A DNA stretch of 64,000 nucleotides, from assembly GCF_003014595.1 (NCBI RefSeq), contig NZ_PYGK01000019.1:34303-98302 (forward strand). Direction: 5' to 3'. The translations under genes and the position numbers were made by a program. The stretch is from Chitinophaga ginsengisoli (GTDB lineage Bacteria; Bacteroidota; Bacteroidia; Chitinophagales; Chitinophagaceae). Below, in pieces: positions 44,275 through 53,402 of the stretch. The notes under the pieces are model-generated. The model made no database searches. It was not told where the DNA came from and saw nothing but the letters and a program-made list of their open reading frames with translations. Each line of letters starts with the position of its first letter. Position 1 is the stretch's first letter.

Positions 44275-45401
44275 TCTCCCCACTTACAATTGTACTGACC
44301 AGGATATTCTCCCGGGGTTTTTACCGGGCAAACGCAGGAACACTGCTCTTCTTTTTTGTGGTGGTGATCAGCTATGCCATCTTTATCACGCCTGCGGGTA
44401 CGATGTCGCACGAAACCTTTCAGTTGTATGAACTGATCGTGATGATGACACTTATCAGTAACCCGGTAGCGATGACGGCAATCTTCTTTGCCTGGTTGCT
44501 GTATACCCTGAAAAGCTGGCAATATGTAACGGGGCAATTAACAGCCCCTGAGAACGGCTTTCTGTACTATAGCAGTACAGCGCTCAGTAAGTTCAGGCAA
44601 CTGCGCAGCTGGTGGTGGATGCAGTTCGTGATCACATTGCCCATTACGGCTTACGGACTGTTGTCGGTGGTATTCGGTATTGTCTATCATCACTATCTCC
44701 TGCCGTTTATTACAGTGTTGTACCTGTTCCTGCTCATTACCGTCAGCGCAGCTATTTATGTGTGGCTGGCTAACCGTCTATCTGCCGGTACGCCTGCACC
44801 CATCAGGCTGCGACTGCCCATACGATGGAAGAAGCCATTCTTCAGCTTGTTCCTGTACCACATCGTCCATAAGGTAAAACTGGGGGGCCTCCTGACGAAG
44901 ATATTCTCGCTTTTCTGTCTTGCCAGTGGCGCCTATTCCTTGTTCAGTGGTAACCGACAGGATACCCGTGTGGCCGGCCTGCTGGTATTAACAGCCGTAG
45001 CGGGGCATCTTTACCTGATATACCAGGAGCACCGTTTTGAAGTGATGACACTAGCCTTTTCCCGGAATTTCCCTTATAGCCGTAACAGGCATTTCGGGTA
45101 TATGACGCTTCGTTATGTATTGTTGTTATTACCGGAGATCCTTTTCCTGGCTATTACAGCGCCTCCACTGGCGGCAATTCTCCTGTTGACATATGCCATC
45201 AGTGTACTATTATTCTTCCGGAGTTTATTGTATTGGCTGGGGTTGAATATGAATATCTATCTGCCGGTAGTTTTCGCAGTATATATAACGCTGTTCTGGC
45301 TGGTCATGTACGGCTGCTTGTTGCAATCTGCTGGTGTACTACTGCTCCTGGCATATGGACTATTCTACACCAGATATTATAAATTACCACCTATCGAATA
45401 G
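44271..45401 (+). CDS. ABC transporter membrane subunit
   Basis: 376-residue membrane protein with about ten predicted helices in two groups. Membrane segments are evident at residues about 22-42 (AGTLLFFFVVVISYAIFI), 65-85, 115-160, 215-260 and 290-370. ATG 44271 overlaps the ATPase stop (ATGA); an in-frame ATG at 44259 would add four residues. It has no ATPase motifs of its own and should pair with the gene before it. The substrate is not evident. Confidence 0.85.
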   Translation: MISPLTIVLTRIFSRGFYRANAGTLLFFFVVVISYAIFITPAGTMSHETFQLYELIVMMTLISNPVAMTAIFFAWLLYTLKSWQYVTGQLTAPENGFLYYSSTALSKFRQLRSWWWMQFVITLPITAYGLLSVVFGIVYHHYLLPFITVLYLFLLITVSAAIYVWLANRLSAGTPAPIRLRLPIRWKKPFFSLFLYHIVHKVKLGGLLTKIFSLFCLASGAYSLFSGNRQDTRVAGLLVLTAVAGHLYLIYQEHRFEVMTLAFSRNFPYSRNRHFGYMTLRYVLLLLPEILFLAITAPPLAAILLLTYAISVLLFFRSLLYWLGLNMNIYLPVVFAVYITLFWLVMYGCLLQSAGVLLLLAYGLFYTRYYKLPPIE

Positions 45402-45477
45402 ACAGAAATCCTGACCGGGACTATAAAAAACATCATTTAAATGTCCTTTTAACACTTTTTATTATTATTTTGGAGCA

Positions 45478-46821
45478 ATGAAAAACTCACTCCTTATCAT
45501 TGCCCTTGCTCTTTTGGGTGGTAGTGCATTTGCACAACAAAAGAACGATTTCCACTCCTGGGCAGCCACACCACCTATGGGCTGGAACAGCTGGGATTGT
45601 TACGGTCCTACCGTGACAGAGACAGAAGTAAAAGCCAATGCGGATTATATGTCCCGCTACCTGAAAAAGTATGGCTGGGAATATATTGTGGTAGACATCC
45701 GCTGGTATGTAACCAATGATAAATCCCACGGTTATAATGAGACTAATCCGGACTATAATATAGATGCATACGGCCGCTTTATACCGTCTGTTGACCGTTT
45801 TCCTTCAGCTGCAGGCGGGAAAGGGTTTAAGCCACTGGCCGATTACCTGCATAGCAAAGGGTTGAAATTCGGTATTCATATTATGCGCGGCATCCCGGTG
45901 ATAGCTGTAAAACAGGGACTGCCTGTTAAAGGAAGTAAAGCGACGGCCAAAGATATTTACTCCGAAAAAGACCAGTGTAAATGGCTACATGATATGTACA
46001 CCATCGTTCCCGGTAAGGAAGGCGCACAGGCGTATTATAATTCCATCTTTGAACTATATGCCTCCTGGGGACTGGATTTTGTGAAAGTAGATGACCTCTC
46101 CGCCCCTATTTACTTCGCAGCCGAAATAGAGATGATCCGGAAAGCGATTAACCGTACCGGCCGTAAGATCGTATTAAGCACCTCTCCGGGAGAAACGCCG
46201 ATTGCACATGCAGCGCATGTACAACAACATGCTAATATGTGGCGTACAGTGAATGATTTCTGGGATAACTGGAAACCATTGAACGAGCATTTTGAAGTGT
46301 TTGAACGCTGGAATCAATGGCGTATGACAGGTGCATGGCCTGATGGAGATATGTTGCCGCTGGGACGTATCGGTATTCGTGCAGAAGTAGGCAATCCACG
46401 TATGACTGCCTTCACAAAAGATGAGCAATATACCCTGATGACGCTCTGGTCTATATTCAGATCGCCACTGATGTTTGGCGGTAATCTGCCGGATAACGAT
46501 CCATTCACGCTATCCCTGATCACCAATAAAAACGTATTGTCTGTCCTGAATAAGAGCAAGAACAACAAGCCTGTTCTTAACGATACCACGAAAGCTATCT
46601 GGACAGCGGAGCCTACTGACAAGCCAGGTAAATACCTGGCGGTGTTCAACAAAACTGAGCAGAAAATGCCGGTTAGTGTAGACCTGTCTGCCTACGGCTT
46701 CCCTTCCTCCTGCACCATTACCGATCTCTGGACAGGTAAAGTACTCGGAAAATTCTCCGGCACTTTTGCACCAGACATCAATGCCCATGGCGCAGGTCTG
46801 TATCTTGTTTCCGGTAAATAA
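45478..46821 (+). CDS. Glycoside hydrolase family 27 (alpha-galactosidase-like)
   Basis: 447-residue secreted enzyme with a signal peptide (LLIIALALLGGSAFAQ). The opening ATPPMGWNSWDCYG is the GH27 hallmark. The nucleophile strand reads FVKVDDLS instead of the usual LKYDN, with the aspartate kept, and the acid/base is in GAWPDGDMLPLGRIG. A C-terminal beta-domain follows (NKTEQKMPVSVDLSAYG). Alpha-galactosidase or a related activity is likely. A near-consensus -7 box (TATTTTG) sits 5 nt before the ATG. It converges on an AraC gene with one base between stops. Confidence 0.92.
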   Translation: MKNSLLIIALALLGGSAFAQQKNDFHSWAATPPMGWNSWDCYGPTVTETEVKANADYMSRYLKKYGWEYIVVDIRWYVTNDKSHGYNETNPDYNIDAYGRFIPSVDRFPSAAGGKGFKPLADYLHSKGLKFGIHIMRGIPVIAVKQGLPVKGSKATAKDIYSEKDQCKWLHDMYTIVPGKEGAQAYYNSIFELYASWGLDFVKVDDLSAPIYFAAEIEMIRKAINRTGRKIVLSTSPGETPIAHAAHVQQHANMWRTVNDFWDNWKPLNEHFEVFERWNQWRMTGAWPDGDMLPLGRIGIRAEVGNPRMTAFTKDEQYTLMTLWSIFRSPLMFGGNLPDNDPFTLSLITNKNVLSVLNKSKNNKPVLNDTTKAIWTAEPTDKPGKYLAVFNKTEQKMPVSVDLSAYGFPSSCTITDLWTGKVLGKFSGTFAPDINAHGAGLYLVSGK

Positions 46822-46822
46822 A

Positions 46823-47716
46823 CTATATACTGGTGGCCTGGCGCTTGAACTGATTGGGAGTCATCCCTACTTCTTTCTTAAACAACCGGGAGAAGTAGGG
46901 AGGGTTTTCAAAGCCCAGGTTATAGGCTATTTCCGCCACCGTCTGATCAGCTGATTTCAACAGGTTCTTCGCCTCTGAGATGAGGGAAATATGAATCAGG
47001 TCTATGGCAGTCTTGCCGGTTTCCTGTTTCAGCAAGTCGCTCAGATAGCGTGGTGAGAGATGTAACTGCTCTGCCATGTAATTCACTGAGGGCAAGCCTT
47101 TATCCTGCAAGCCACCGCCGTTAAAATATTCCGTCAGGATAGTGTTGAATCGGGAAACTGTCTTACCGGCTACATTTGTCCGGTGGATGAACTGACGCCT
47201 GTAAAAACGCTCAGAGTATTGCAGGATGGATCCGATATGTGCCAGTATGATATTCCGGCTGTATTCATCCTGGTTGTTATAATATTCTATTTCAATCTTT
47301 TTATAGAGGTCCCAGATGATCTCTTCTTCCTTTGGGGACAAGTGCAGCGCCTCGTTCACCTCATAGTCAAAGAAGCTGTATTTTTTGATCTCTGTATGAA
47401 GGATGTGCCCATTAATAAAATCTTCATGAATGAACATGAGGAAACCGTCTTCTTCAAATTCCAGCCCTGCAAACTGTATGATCTGTCTTGGCCTTACAAA
47501 GGACATGGTACCATTCTGGTGATCATACGATGTTCTTCCATACTTGAAGATGCCTGCTTTCAGCTTTTTGAACCCGATCATATAAAAATCGGTAGTGAAT
47601 TCGCGGTCGCCTATTGTGCATGTTCTGTCGCAGCGGGAAATACTGAACAACGGATTCTCGGGGAGAACAAACCCATTCTCACGGTGCAGGTCACTCAGGG
47701 TGCTATAGTGCTTCAT
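46823..47716 (-). CDS. AraC-family transcriptional regulator
   Basis: 297-residue regulator with a cupin-like N-terminus and the C-terminal double helix-turn-helix (SADQTVAEIAYNLGFENPPYF, MTPNQFKRQ). I chose ATG 47716 (MKHYSTLSDLHRENGF), the usual start of this Bacteroidota subgroup. The frame is open to an ATG at 47797 that would overlap the preceding SDR gene by 11 bases. It lies directly downstream of the SDR gene on the same strand and probably controls it. Confidence 0.9.
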   Translation of the reverse strand: MKHYSTLSDLHRENGFVLPENPLFSISRCDRTCTIGDREFTTDFYMIGFKKLKAGIFKYGRTSYDHQNGTMSFVRPRQIIQFAGLEFEEDGFLMFIHEDFINGHILHTEIKKYSFFDYEVNEALHLSPKEEEIIWDLYKKIEIEYYNNQDEYSRNIILAHIGSILQYSERFYRRQFIHRTNVAGKTVSRFNTILTEYFNGGGLQDKGLPSVNYMAEQLHLSPRYLSDLLKQETGKTAIDLIHISLISEAKNLLKSADQTVAEIAYNLGFENPPYFSRLFKKEVGMTPNQFKRQATSI

Positions 47717-47786
47717 ATGCTCAGATTTAAAGCCGGAACTATGTGTAGAACACAGTTCCGGCAAATATTGTTTTACGTTAATTTCA

Positions 47787-48605
47787 TTAATGCCCATGGG
47801 CTGTCACGGAAACTTCTTTCCATTCCTCTATGCTGGCCAGACGCTGTGCATATACTTCTTTTACAAAATTGTATGCCACCTTGCCAAACAATACACGCAA
47901 GGGCGGATTCGGACTGTCTACCACTTTCAGTATCGCATCCACAGTTGCTTCCGGCTTTCCCCATGTATCGGGAGTAGCACTTTCTGAGAAGGCCTGTTTC
48001 AACGGACCATATAATTCCAGTCCCTGGGTCTGAAAAGCGGAGGCGCCAGACCAGTCTGTTGAATACCCGTTAGGTTCTATCATGGTAACGTTGATCCCGA
48101 ATTGTTTTACCTCCGTAGCCAGTGTTTCACTCAATCCCTCTACTGCAAATTTAGATGCATTATATAAACCAAGTACAGGTAATGTTACCAGTCCGAGGAT
48201 ACTGGACACCTGGATGATATGACCGCTTCGCTGTTCTCTCATTACCGGCAATACTGCCTGGCTGAGCCATAGAAGGCCGAAAAAGTTAGTTTCCATCTGG
48301 GCCCTTGCTTCCTGTTCACTTGTTTCCTCTACGGCACCAAATAAGCCGTAACCGGCGTTATTGATCAATATGTCAATTCTCCCGAAATGTGCCTTTGCTT
48401 TTGCGATAGCCGCAAAGCTGGCCTCTCTGTTGTTTACGTCCAGTTCCAGGGCCAGAATATTGCTGCCATATTGCTTTACAAGGTCATTTAATGTATCGGT
48501 ATTCCTTGCCGTAGCCACTACTTTATCTCCTCTCTTCAGGAAGGCCTCTGCCCATAACTTACCAAATCCGCGGGACGCACCGGTAATAAAAATTGTCTTT
48601 GCCAT
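47787..48605 (-). CDS. Short-chain dehydrogenase/reductase (classical SDR)
   Basis: 272-residue NAD(P)-dependent oxidoreductase. TGASRGFG is at residues 8-15, NNAG at 82-85 and the catalytic Ser134/135, Tyr148 and Lys152 (VSSI, YNASK) are complete. It belongs to the same broad group as the SDR at 7351-8190 and, as there, is followed by an AraC gene. The substrate is unknown. Confidence 0.92.
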   Translation of the reverse strand: MAKTIFITGASRGFGKLWAEAFLKRGDKVVATARNTDTLNDLVKQYGSNILALELDVNNREASFAAIAKAKAHFGRIDILINNAGYGLFGAVEETSEQEARAQMETNFFGLLWLSQAVLPVMREQRSGHIIQVSSILGLVTLPVLGLYNASKFAVEGLSETLATEVKQFGINVTMIEPNGYSTDWSGASAFQTQGLELYGPLKQAFSESATPDTWGKPEATVDAILKVVDSPNPPLRVLFGKVAYNFVKEVYAQRLASIEEWKEVSVTAHGH

Positions 48606-48738
48606 TGTTTAAATTTTATGACACAAAGCTATTCCGGGTGCGTAAGCTTAATTTATACAAAAGTCGGGAATAAAGATACATTTTGACGGAAACCGGCTAT
48701 TCTCTTGCAAGCATGGTGGCGAAAGGCTGTCATGCTGT

Positions 48739-49764
48739 TTATACCTGCTGCAGCCTTCCGGCGAAAGAAAGCCAGTTTTCCAGTCTGCGCTGCATCAGGC
48801 GTTCTATTAGTGTAACTGCCTGTTCAAAACGTTCGTCCCAGTCTCCTTTGATCTCTTCATAGGTAATACCATACTTCTCCAGCACACGGCGATGTGACAG
48901 GTCGAGCAGGTTCCGCTCTTCCTCATCCAATCGGGTGCCGTCCTGTATATAAGGAGCATCATTATTCAGGTACAGATAAAAGTCGGCTTTGTTGCTGTTG
49001 CAGATCTCTTTGTTTATATCCAGCACTTCCCTAAAGGCATATTCACCATAAGACAAGGTGATATGAATATCCGTATCGATGATCATTAAGGGACTTTCTC
49101 CTATTGCCTGCTGATCGATACGTCTGGCATGTTCAGCGGCTATCAGGTATAGGTCGCCAATGCCAAAATCATTAGAGTCTGCGACAATGTCCCTGCCGGC
49201 TTCCATTACAGCACTACAATTAAAGTGCGCTGCCAGTCTGCCGGTCAGTGTTGTCTTTCCTGTCGATTCTGTGCCCAGCAAAACTACTTTTGTGATCAGG
49301 GAAGCCTTTACGCTGTCCGGCAGATACGCCCAGGTAGCAGGTAGATTCGCTCTTATTTTCGTAGCTGATACCGGATACTGACTCTTTTGCATATCAAAAG
49401 AGATATGTGTGATGCCCATATAATCAGCCACCAGCTCCCCATAAGGCTCTGAGGTAACGACTATATTGTGATCAGGGAAAAGTAGTTTAAACTGCTCCGC
49501 CCATATGGCTGACACGGCCGCCGATGTTTCGGAAGTATTTGGCAATGAACTTTCATTATATTGATATACCAGCACCTTTACACGGGGTTCATCCCGGAAG
49601 GTCTCTTCCACCCAGGATTGACGCAGTGCCGCAGGCAGTGTTTCCAGGTGACTACAGCAAACCAGTACCGATACTGTATCACAATGGGATAAGGCAAACC
49701 TGATCATCGCCTCATGTCCCTTATGAAAGGGCATAAATTTTCCAAAAACAAAGCCTTTACGCAT
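48739..49764 (-). CDS. nadR: NadR-type bifunctional NMN adenylyltransferase / ribosylnicotinamide kinase
   Basis: 341-residue cytoplasmic enzyme that phosphorylates nicotinamide riboside and adenylates the product to NAD. The adenylyltransferase half has GKFMPFHKGH (His14 and His17 of the H-x-G-H motif) and VSATKIR (132-138, the I/V-S-x-T-x-x-R motif). The kinase half begins with Walker A GTESTGKT (164-171). The N-terminal DNA-binding domain of E. coli NadR is absent, so it is not a repressor. It overlaps pnuC by 8 bp, and together they form a salvage pathway for nicotinamide riboside. Confidence 0.94.
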   Translation of the reverse strand: MRKGFVFGKFMPFHKGHEAMIRFALSHCDTVSVLVCCSHLETLPAALRQSWVEETFRDEPRVKVLVYQYNESSLPNTSETSAAVSAIWAEQFKLLFPDHNIVVTSEPYGELVADYMGITHISFDMQKSQYPVSATKIRANLPATWAYLPDSVKASLITKVVLLGTESTGKTTLTGRLAAHFNCSAVMEAGRDIVADSNDFGIGDLYLIAAEHARRIDQQAIGESPLMIIDTDIHITLSYGEYAFREVLDINKEICNSNKADFYLYLNNDAPYIQDGTRLDEEERNLLDLSHRRVLEKYGITYEEIKGDWDERFEQAVTLIERLMQRRLENWLSFAGRLQQV

Positions 49765-50386
49765 ACACCATTTTTTTACGCCACTGTAGTAATCCGTAGG
49801 TAGCCAATCCTAAAAACACAACATATTCCAATGATAAAAAGTAAACTCCTTTGATGAGATATAATACCACACTTACTACATCCACCACAATCCACAGTAT
49901 CCATGTCTCTATACGCTTCTTCGCCAGCAGGAATGTAGCCAGCATGCTGGCCACCATGACAAAGGAATCCGCATAAGGATAGGTAGTAGGTAATGGGAAG
50001 TAAGCGGGCATCCAGTGATGGAATTGTTGAATAATTATACCTGTTATGATAGTGCCCGCTAGCAGGGCAATACCATATACAGCCACCATCCGGGCTGCCA
50101 TACGACTGATAGGTACTTCTTCCGTTTTGTGCTGCCAGTTATGCCAGCCAAAAACAGTGACCACCAGGAAGAAGACCTGCAATAACATGTCAGCATACAG
50201 CTGTATCTGGAAGAATAGTCCGAACAATGCTATCTCGTTGATGATGCCTGTAGGCCATGTCAGCACATTGGCTTTTGACGCATAGTACACAGAGATCAAT
50301 CCAAAGATGGTCCCTATCAGTTCAATATAACTGATAGGATATCCCAGTACTCGAATGGCAATATTGGTCACGTCAAAAAAATTCAT
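49757..50386 (-). CDS. pnuC: PnuC nicotinamide riboside transporter
   Basis: 209-residue inner-membrane facilitator with about seven helices. The start EIIGT-like segment (ISYIELIGTIFGLISVYYASK), the motif VLTWPTGIINEIALFG and the tryptophan block VFGWHNWQH are characteristic of PnuC. Facilitated import is made one-way by the kinase activity of NadR, encoded by the overlapping next gene. Thiamine-specific relatives (PnuT) exist, but the nadR neighbour favours nicotinamide riboside. Confidence 0.93.
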   Translation of the reverse strand: MNFFDVTNIAIRVLGYPISYIELIGTIFGLISVYYASKANVLTWPTGIINEIALFGLFFQIQLYADMLLQVFFLVVTVFGWHNWQHKTEEVPISRMAARMVAVYGIALLAGTIITGIIIQQFHHWMPAYFPLPTTYPYADSFVMVASMLATFLLAKKRIETWILWIVVDVVSVVLYLIKGVYFLSLEYVVFLGLATYGLLQWRKKMVYA

Positions 50387-52395
50387 CAGAAGCTGTATTT
50401 AAATGCAACATACATATTCCGTGGCGCCTGTACAAAATACTTGCGGGTACCATCTGCTGCTACAGAGCCATTATTGTAATACTTAGTATCGGAAATGTTA
50501 TTAACAAAAACTGATAAAGTACAGGAGCCAAGTGTATACTGTGCCCGTGCATTCAACAATACATATCCCTTCACAGCCGCTTCATTGGCAAAATCTATAT
50601 AGGCACGGTGCTGATACCTACCTGATGCCGCTAATCCTAAACGTTTATGCCTGTAAGCTACCTCCTGGTTGATGATCAGGGCAGGCGTTAGTATCGGACT
50701 GAAGGAAGCCTCCTGTTCCTTGATACGGCTATGATTAAATGAAGTGTTGTTTGTAAAACTGAAAGCACCCAACTGGTATGCAGCATACAACTCGATACCT
50801 GTACGGTAACTGCTCTTTACTTTATTGGTCAACAGCAATCCGTTCGGGCCGATCTGTCCGTTTAACACGATCTCATTTTTGAAATCCATATAATAGCCGT
50901 TCAGATTTAACGCGAAATTGCCCTGCTGCAAACGTATACCCAGTTCATGATCTACCACTGATTCCGCATCACGATTATAGATGATGGCCTTACCTGTACT
51001 ATCTGCCGTCAGATCATCATTGCCGCCAAAAACGTCATTGCGTGTTGGTTCCCTCCCTGTTCTTCCGGCGCTGTAATAAATACTGGTATGATCATTTACA
51101 GCGAAGCTCACACCCGCTTTGGGATTCAGGAAATGCCAGTCCATTTTATCAAAAGCTACACTGCCTTTATAGTCAAAAGTGGTATAGCGATATTGCACAT
51201 CTGCATACAGGGTGAAGCGGTGTAAGGAATATTCGATTTTACTAAACGCACTGATCTCATTCTTGTAACCATCATTCTGATATAATCTGCCCAGTAAGCC
51301 ATCAGTACCTGTGTGCTGCCGTGTATAGAGGTTGCCATGTATGCCGCTTGTCCATTTGAAATGGTCATAGGTGAGTGTATAATTACTGAAAAATCCTCCA
51401 AAATGAGAACGGAAGTCATAGTTAAACAGGTTTCCATCACTTTCTACGCCGAGATAATTGTTCAGGTCAAAATCATAACCACCTTTCAGATAGGTATAAT
51501 ACACACTGGAACTAACCGTCACATGACCAGAAGGCTGCCATACGTTCTGCAATTGTACCAGTCCCTGGAAAAAGCGGTCTTTCTCGGCCTTCGTATTGGC
51601 ATTAGATCGCCTGTCCTTCTCTATGAGAGAATCTGCTACCGCCAGCCAGGCCATACCATTCTGCTGATGTCCGGCAACGATATTGAGCTTCCAGGTACTT
51701 TTATCGTAATACAAGCCTCCGCTGACAAATACAGACTGGGAGTTGTTGGAAGAATGATATTTATAGCCGTCTGTATATACCTCTGAAGCGCGTACATACA
51801 GCGATTTCCTGTTCCTGATAGCACTCTGGTGCTCGGCGAATACCCGGAAGCTATTGTAAGAGCCATAACCGATACCGAAGTTTGTGCTGGCGGTATTCCC
51901 GGCCTCTGGCGAGAATAGCTGTACACTGCCGGCATAGCTGGCGGCGCCGTTTTTGGAAGTTCCCACTCCCCGCTGTATCTGGAGCCGGCTCACTGAATTC
52001 AGGATATCCGGGTAATTGGAAAAATAGGCGCCCTGGTCTTCGGGTTCATTCAGGGGCATCCCATCCAGGGTGGTGTTGACCCGGGTCTGGTCCATTCCTC
52101 TCAGGCGGTAATACGAGTACCCCTGCATGTTACCGGCATCGGAATACACGGTAATGGAAGGCGTTTCTGATAAGAGGAAGGAAGGTTCCTGTCCGGTGTT
52201 CTTTTCGTCCAGCACTTTCATATTCAGGTTCTGGTATGTTACAGGGGTGGCACTACCGGCCTGATAGGTAACAACGATCTCTTTTAAATGCTGGCTGCTG
52301 TCTTTTCTGTTCGTTAATGTATCCTGGGCATTGGCTAACAAGGGCAATAACAGAGCTGAAACAGTAACAACTCTCACATGACTAAAAATGGGCAT
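50386..52395 (-). CDS. TonB-dependent receptor, probably for an NAD precursor
   Basis: 669-residue outer-membrane receptor. A signal peptide precedes a plug domain with YYRLRGMDQTRVNTTLDGMPL and RLQIQRGVGTSKNGAASYAG; the barrel ends in VAFKYSF with the terminal phenylalanine needed for insertion. It has neither the STN nor the SusC-type N-terminal domain. Its stop and the pnuC start share one base, so substrate is inferred from the operon: uptake of nicotinamide riboside or a related vitamin across the outer membrane. This ligand assignment is inference. Confidence 0.9.
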   Translation of the reverse strand: MPIFSHVRVVTVSALLLPLLANAQDTLTNRKDSSQHLKEIVVTYQAGSATPVTYQNLNMKVLDEKNTGQEPSFLLSETPSITVYSDAGNMQGYSYYRLRGMDQTRVNTTLDGMPLNEPEDQGAYFSNYPDILNSVSRLQIQRGVGTSKNGAASYAGSVQLFSPEAGNTASTNFGIGYGSYNSFRVFAEHQSAIRNRKSLYVRASEVYTDGYKYHSSNNSQSVFVSGGLYYDKSTWKLNIVAGHQQNGMAWLAVADSLIEKDRRSNANTKAEKDRFFQGLVQLQNVWQPSGHVTVSSSVYYTYLKGGYDFDLNNYLGVESDGNLFNYDFRSHFGGFFSNYTLTYDHFKWTSGIHGNLYTRQHTGTDGLLGRLYQNDGYKNEISAFSKIEYSLHRFTLYADVQYRYTTFDYKGSVAFDKMDWHFLNPKAGVSFAVNDHTSIYYSAGRTGREPTRNDVFGGNDDLTADSTGKAIIYNRDAESVVDHELGIRLQQGNFALNLNGYYMDFKNEIVLNGQIGPNGLLLTNKVKSSYRTGIELYAAYQLGAFSFTNNTSFNHSRIKEQEASFSPILTPALIINQEVAYRHKRLGLAASGRYQHRAYIDFANEAAVKGYVLLNARAQYTLGSCTLSVFVNNISDTKYYNNGSVAADGTRKYFVQAPRNMYVAFKYSF

Positions 52396-52405
52396 AGGTA
52401 AAAAT

Positions 52406-52426
52406 TGTAATAATTACACAAATGTA
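52406..52426 (-). promoter_or_regulatory. Palindrome and -7 box upstream of TonB receptor/pnuC/nadR
   Basis: TGTAATAATTACA (52406-52418) is a perfect 13-bp palindrome. Abutting it on the minus strand is TACATTTG (52426 to 52419), a -7 box. The palindrome would cover the transcription start, where a repressor would act. No TPP-type riboswitch pattern was seen in the leader. Confidence 0.55.
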
Positions 52427-52577
52427 TTAAGACAGTTGGGAGATCGTTTAACATGTTCGTGTTAGTTATTTTGGGAAATGACACTCCGGGTGAAAATAAT
52501 GTTTATATTTATTCCCCGGCGCAAGCTATGCCACGCTCAATCTCTACCTTAGAAAGCTTTATCCCAAATATTGCGAT

Positions 52578-53210
52578 ATGAAAAGCGATGCACCTCTTCT
52601 CAATAAGTTAGAGCAGAACAGAAAGTTCCTGTTAGGGTATCACCTGGCTTTTGAGACTGATTCACAAAGAAAAAACTGGCAACAGATCGTACTGCTGTGG
52701 TTTTCCGCTGCGGCTGCCGGCCATCTGCGGGCGCAGTTCTACCTGGGTACCTGTTATGATTATGGCCGTGGTGTGGAGAAAGATCCTGCTATTGCTTACA
52801 AATGGTATTTAAAGGCAGCCCTGAAGGGACACATGGAATCCCAGTACAATATTGGATTCTTTTACCGGGAGGGTGAAGTAGTGAAACAAAACGATAAGAA
52901 AGCCGTCTACTGGTACAAACTGGCCGCCGCCCAGGGCGACACGGAGGCTGAAAGAGACCTGGGATACTGTTATTTCTATGGCTATGGCATAAAAAAAGAT
53001 GAGCAGAAAGCCGTCTTCTGGTATAAGAAAGCAGCTGCTAAAGACGACGCCAAAGCGCTTTACAACCTGGGACTGTGTTATAAACATGGCGATGGCGTCA
53101 AAAAGTCTCAACGCTGGGCTAAATATTATTTCGAGCGTGCCGCCAGGCTGGGCAACAGTGCCGCATCTATGCAATTGCGGGAAATCATGACCACCAGCCA
53201 ATTTTCCTGA
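52578..53210 (+). CDS. Sel1-repeat protein
   Basis: 210-residue protein with no signal peptide. Residues from about 50 on form four Sel1 (TPR-like) repeats of about 36 residues, each with the pattern A-x-x-x-L-G-x-x-Y-x-x-G, for example FYLGTCYDYGRGVEKDPAIA, and W-Y-K/L-x-A-A. Such proteins are helical scaffolds for partner binding. The partner is not evident. It is divergent from the NAD-precursor receptor operon, separated by 182 bp. Confidence 0.9.
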   Translation: MKSDAPLLNKLEQNRKFLLGYHLAFETDSQRKNWQQIVLLWFSAAAAGHLRAQFYLGTCYDYGRGVEKDPAIAYKWYLKAALKGHMESQYNIGFFYREGEVVKQNDKKAVYWYKLAAAQGDTEAERDLGYCYFYGYGIKKDEQKAVFWYKKAAAKDDAKALYNLGLCYKHGDGVKKSQRWAKYYFERAARLGNSAASMQLREIMTTSQFS

Positions 53211-53402
53211 GAACATCAATTACCGGCTCCTACCCTGTTCCTTTCCTGCTGCCGGCTGGAACCAGACCTATGCAGTCTCCATCATCGCATCTATCCGCTG
53301 ACAATCCACCCGTGTAAAAAAACGGGCATCTACCGGATCCTTGACTTATATTAGGGAACGTTATTGTATCGTCCGCTTACATCATCACCTCTTCATTAAA
53401 TT

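Noticed and set aside
52396..52577. Vitamin riboswitch (TPP or similar) before the TonB receptor/pnuC operon
   Set aside because: No TPP consensus blocks such as CTGAGA and ACCTGATC on the minus strand; only a palindrome and a -7 box are seen.
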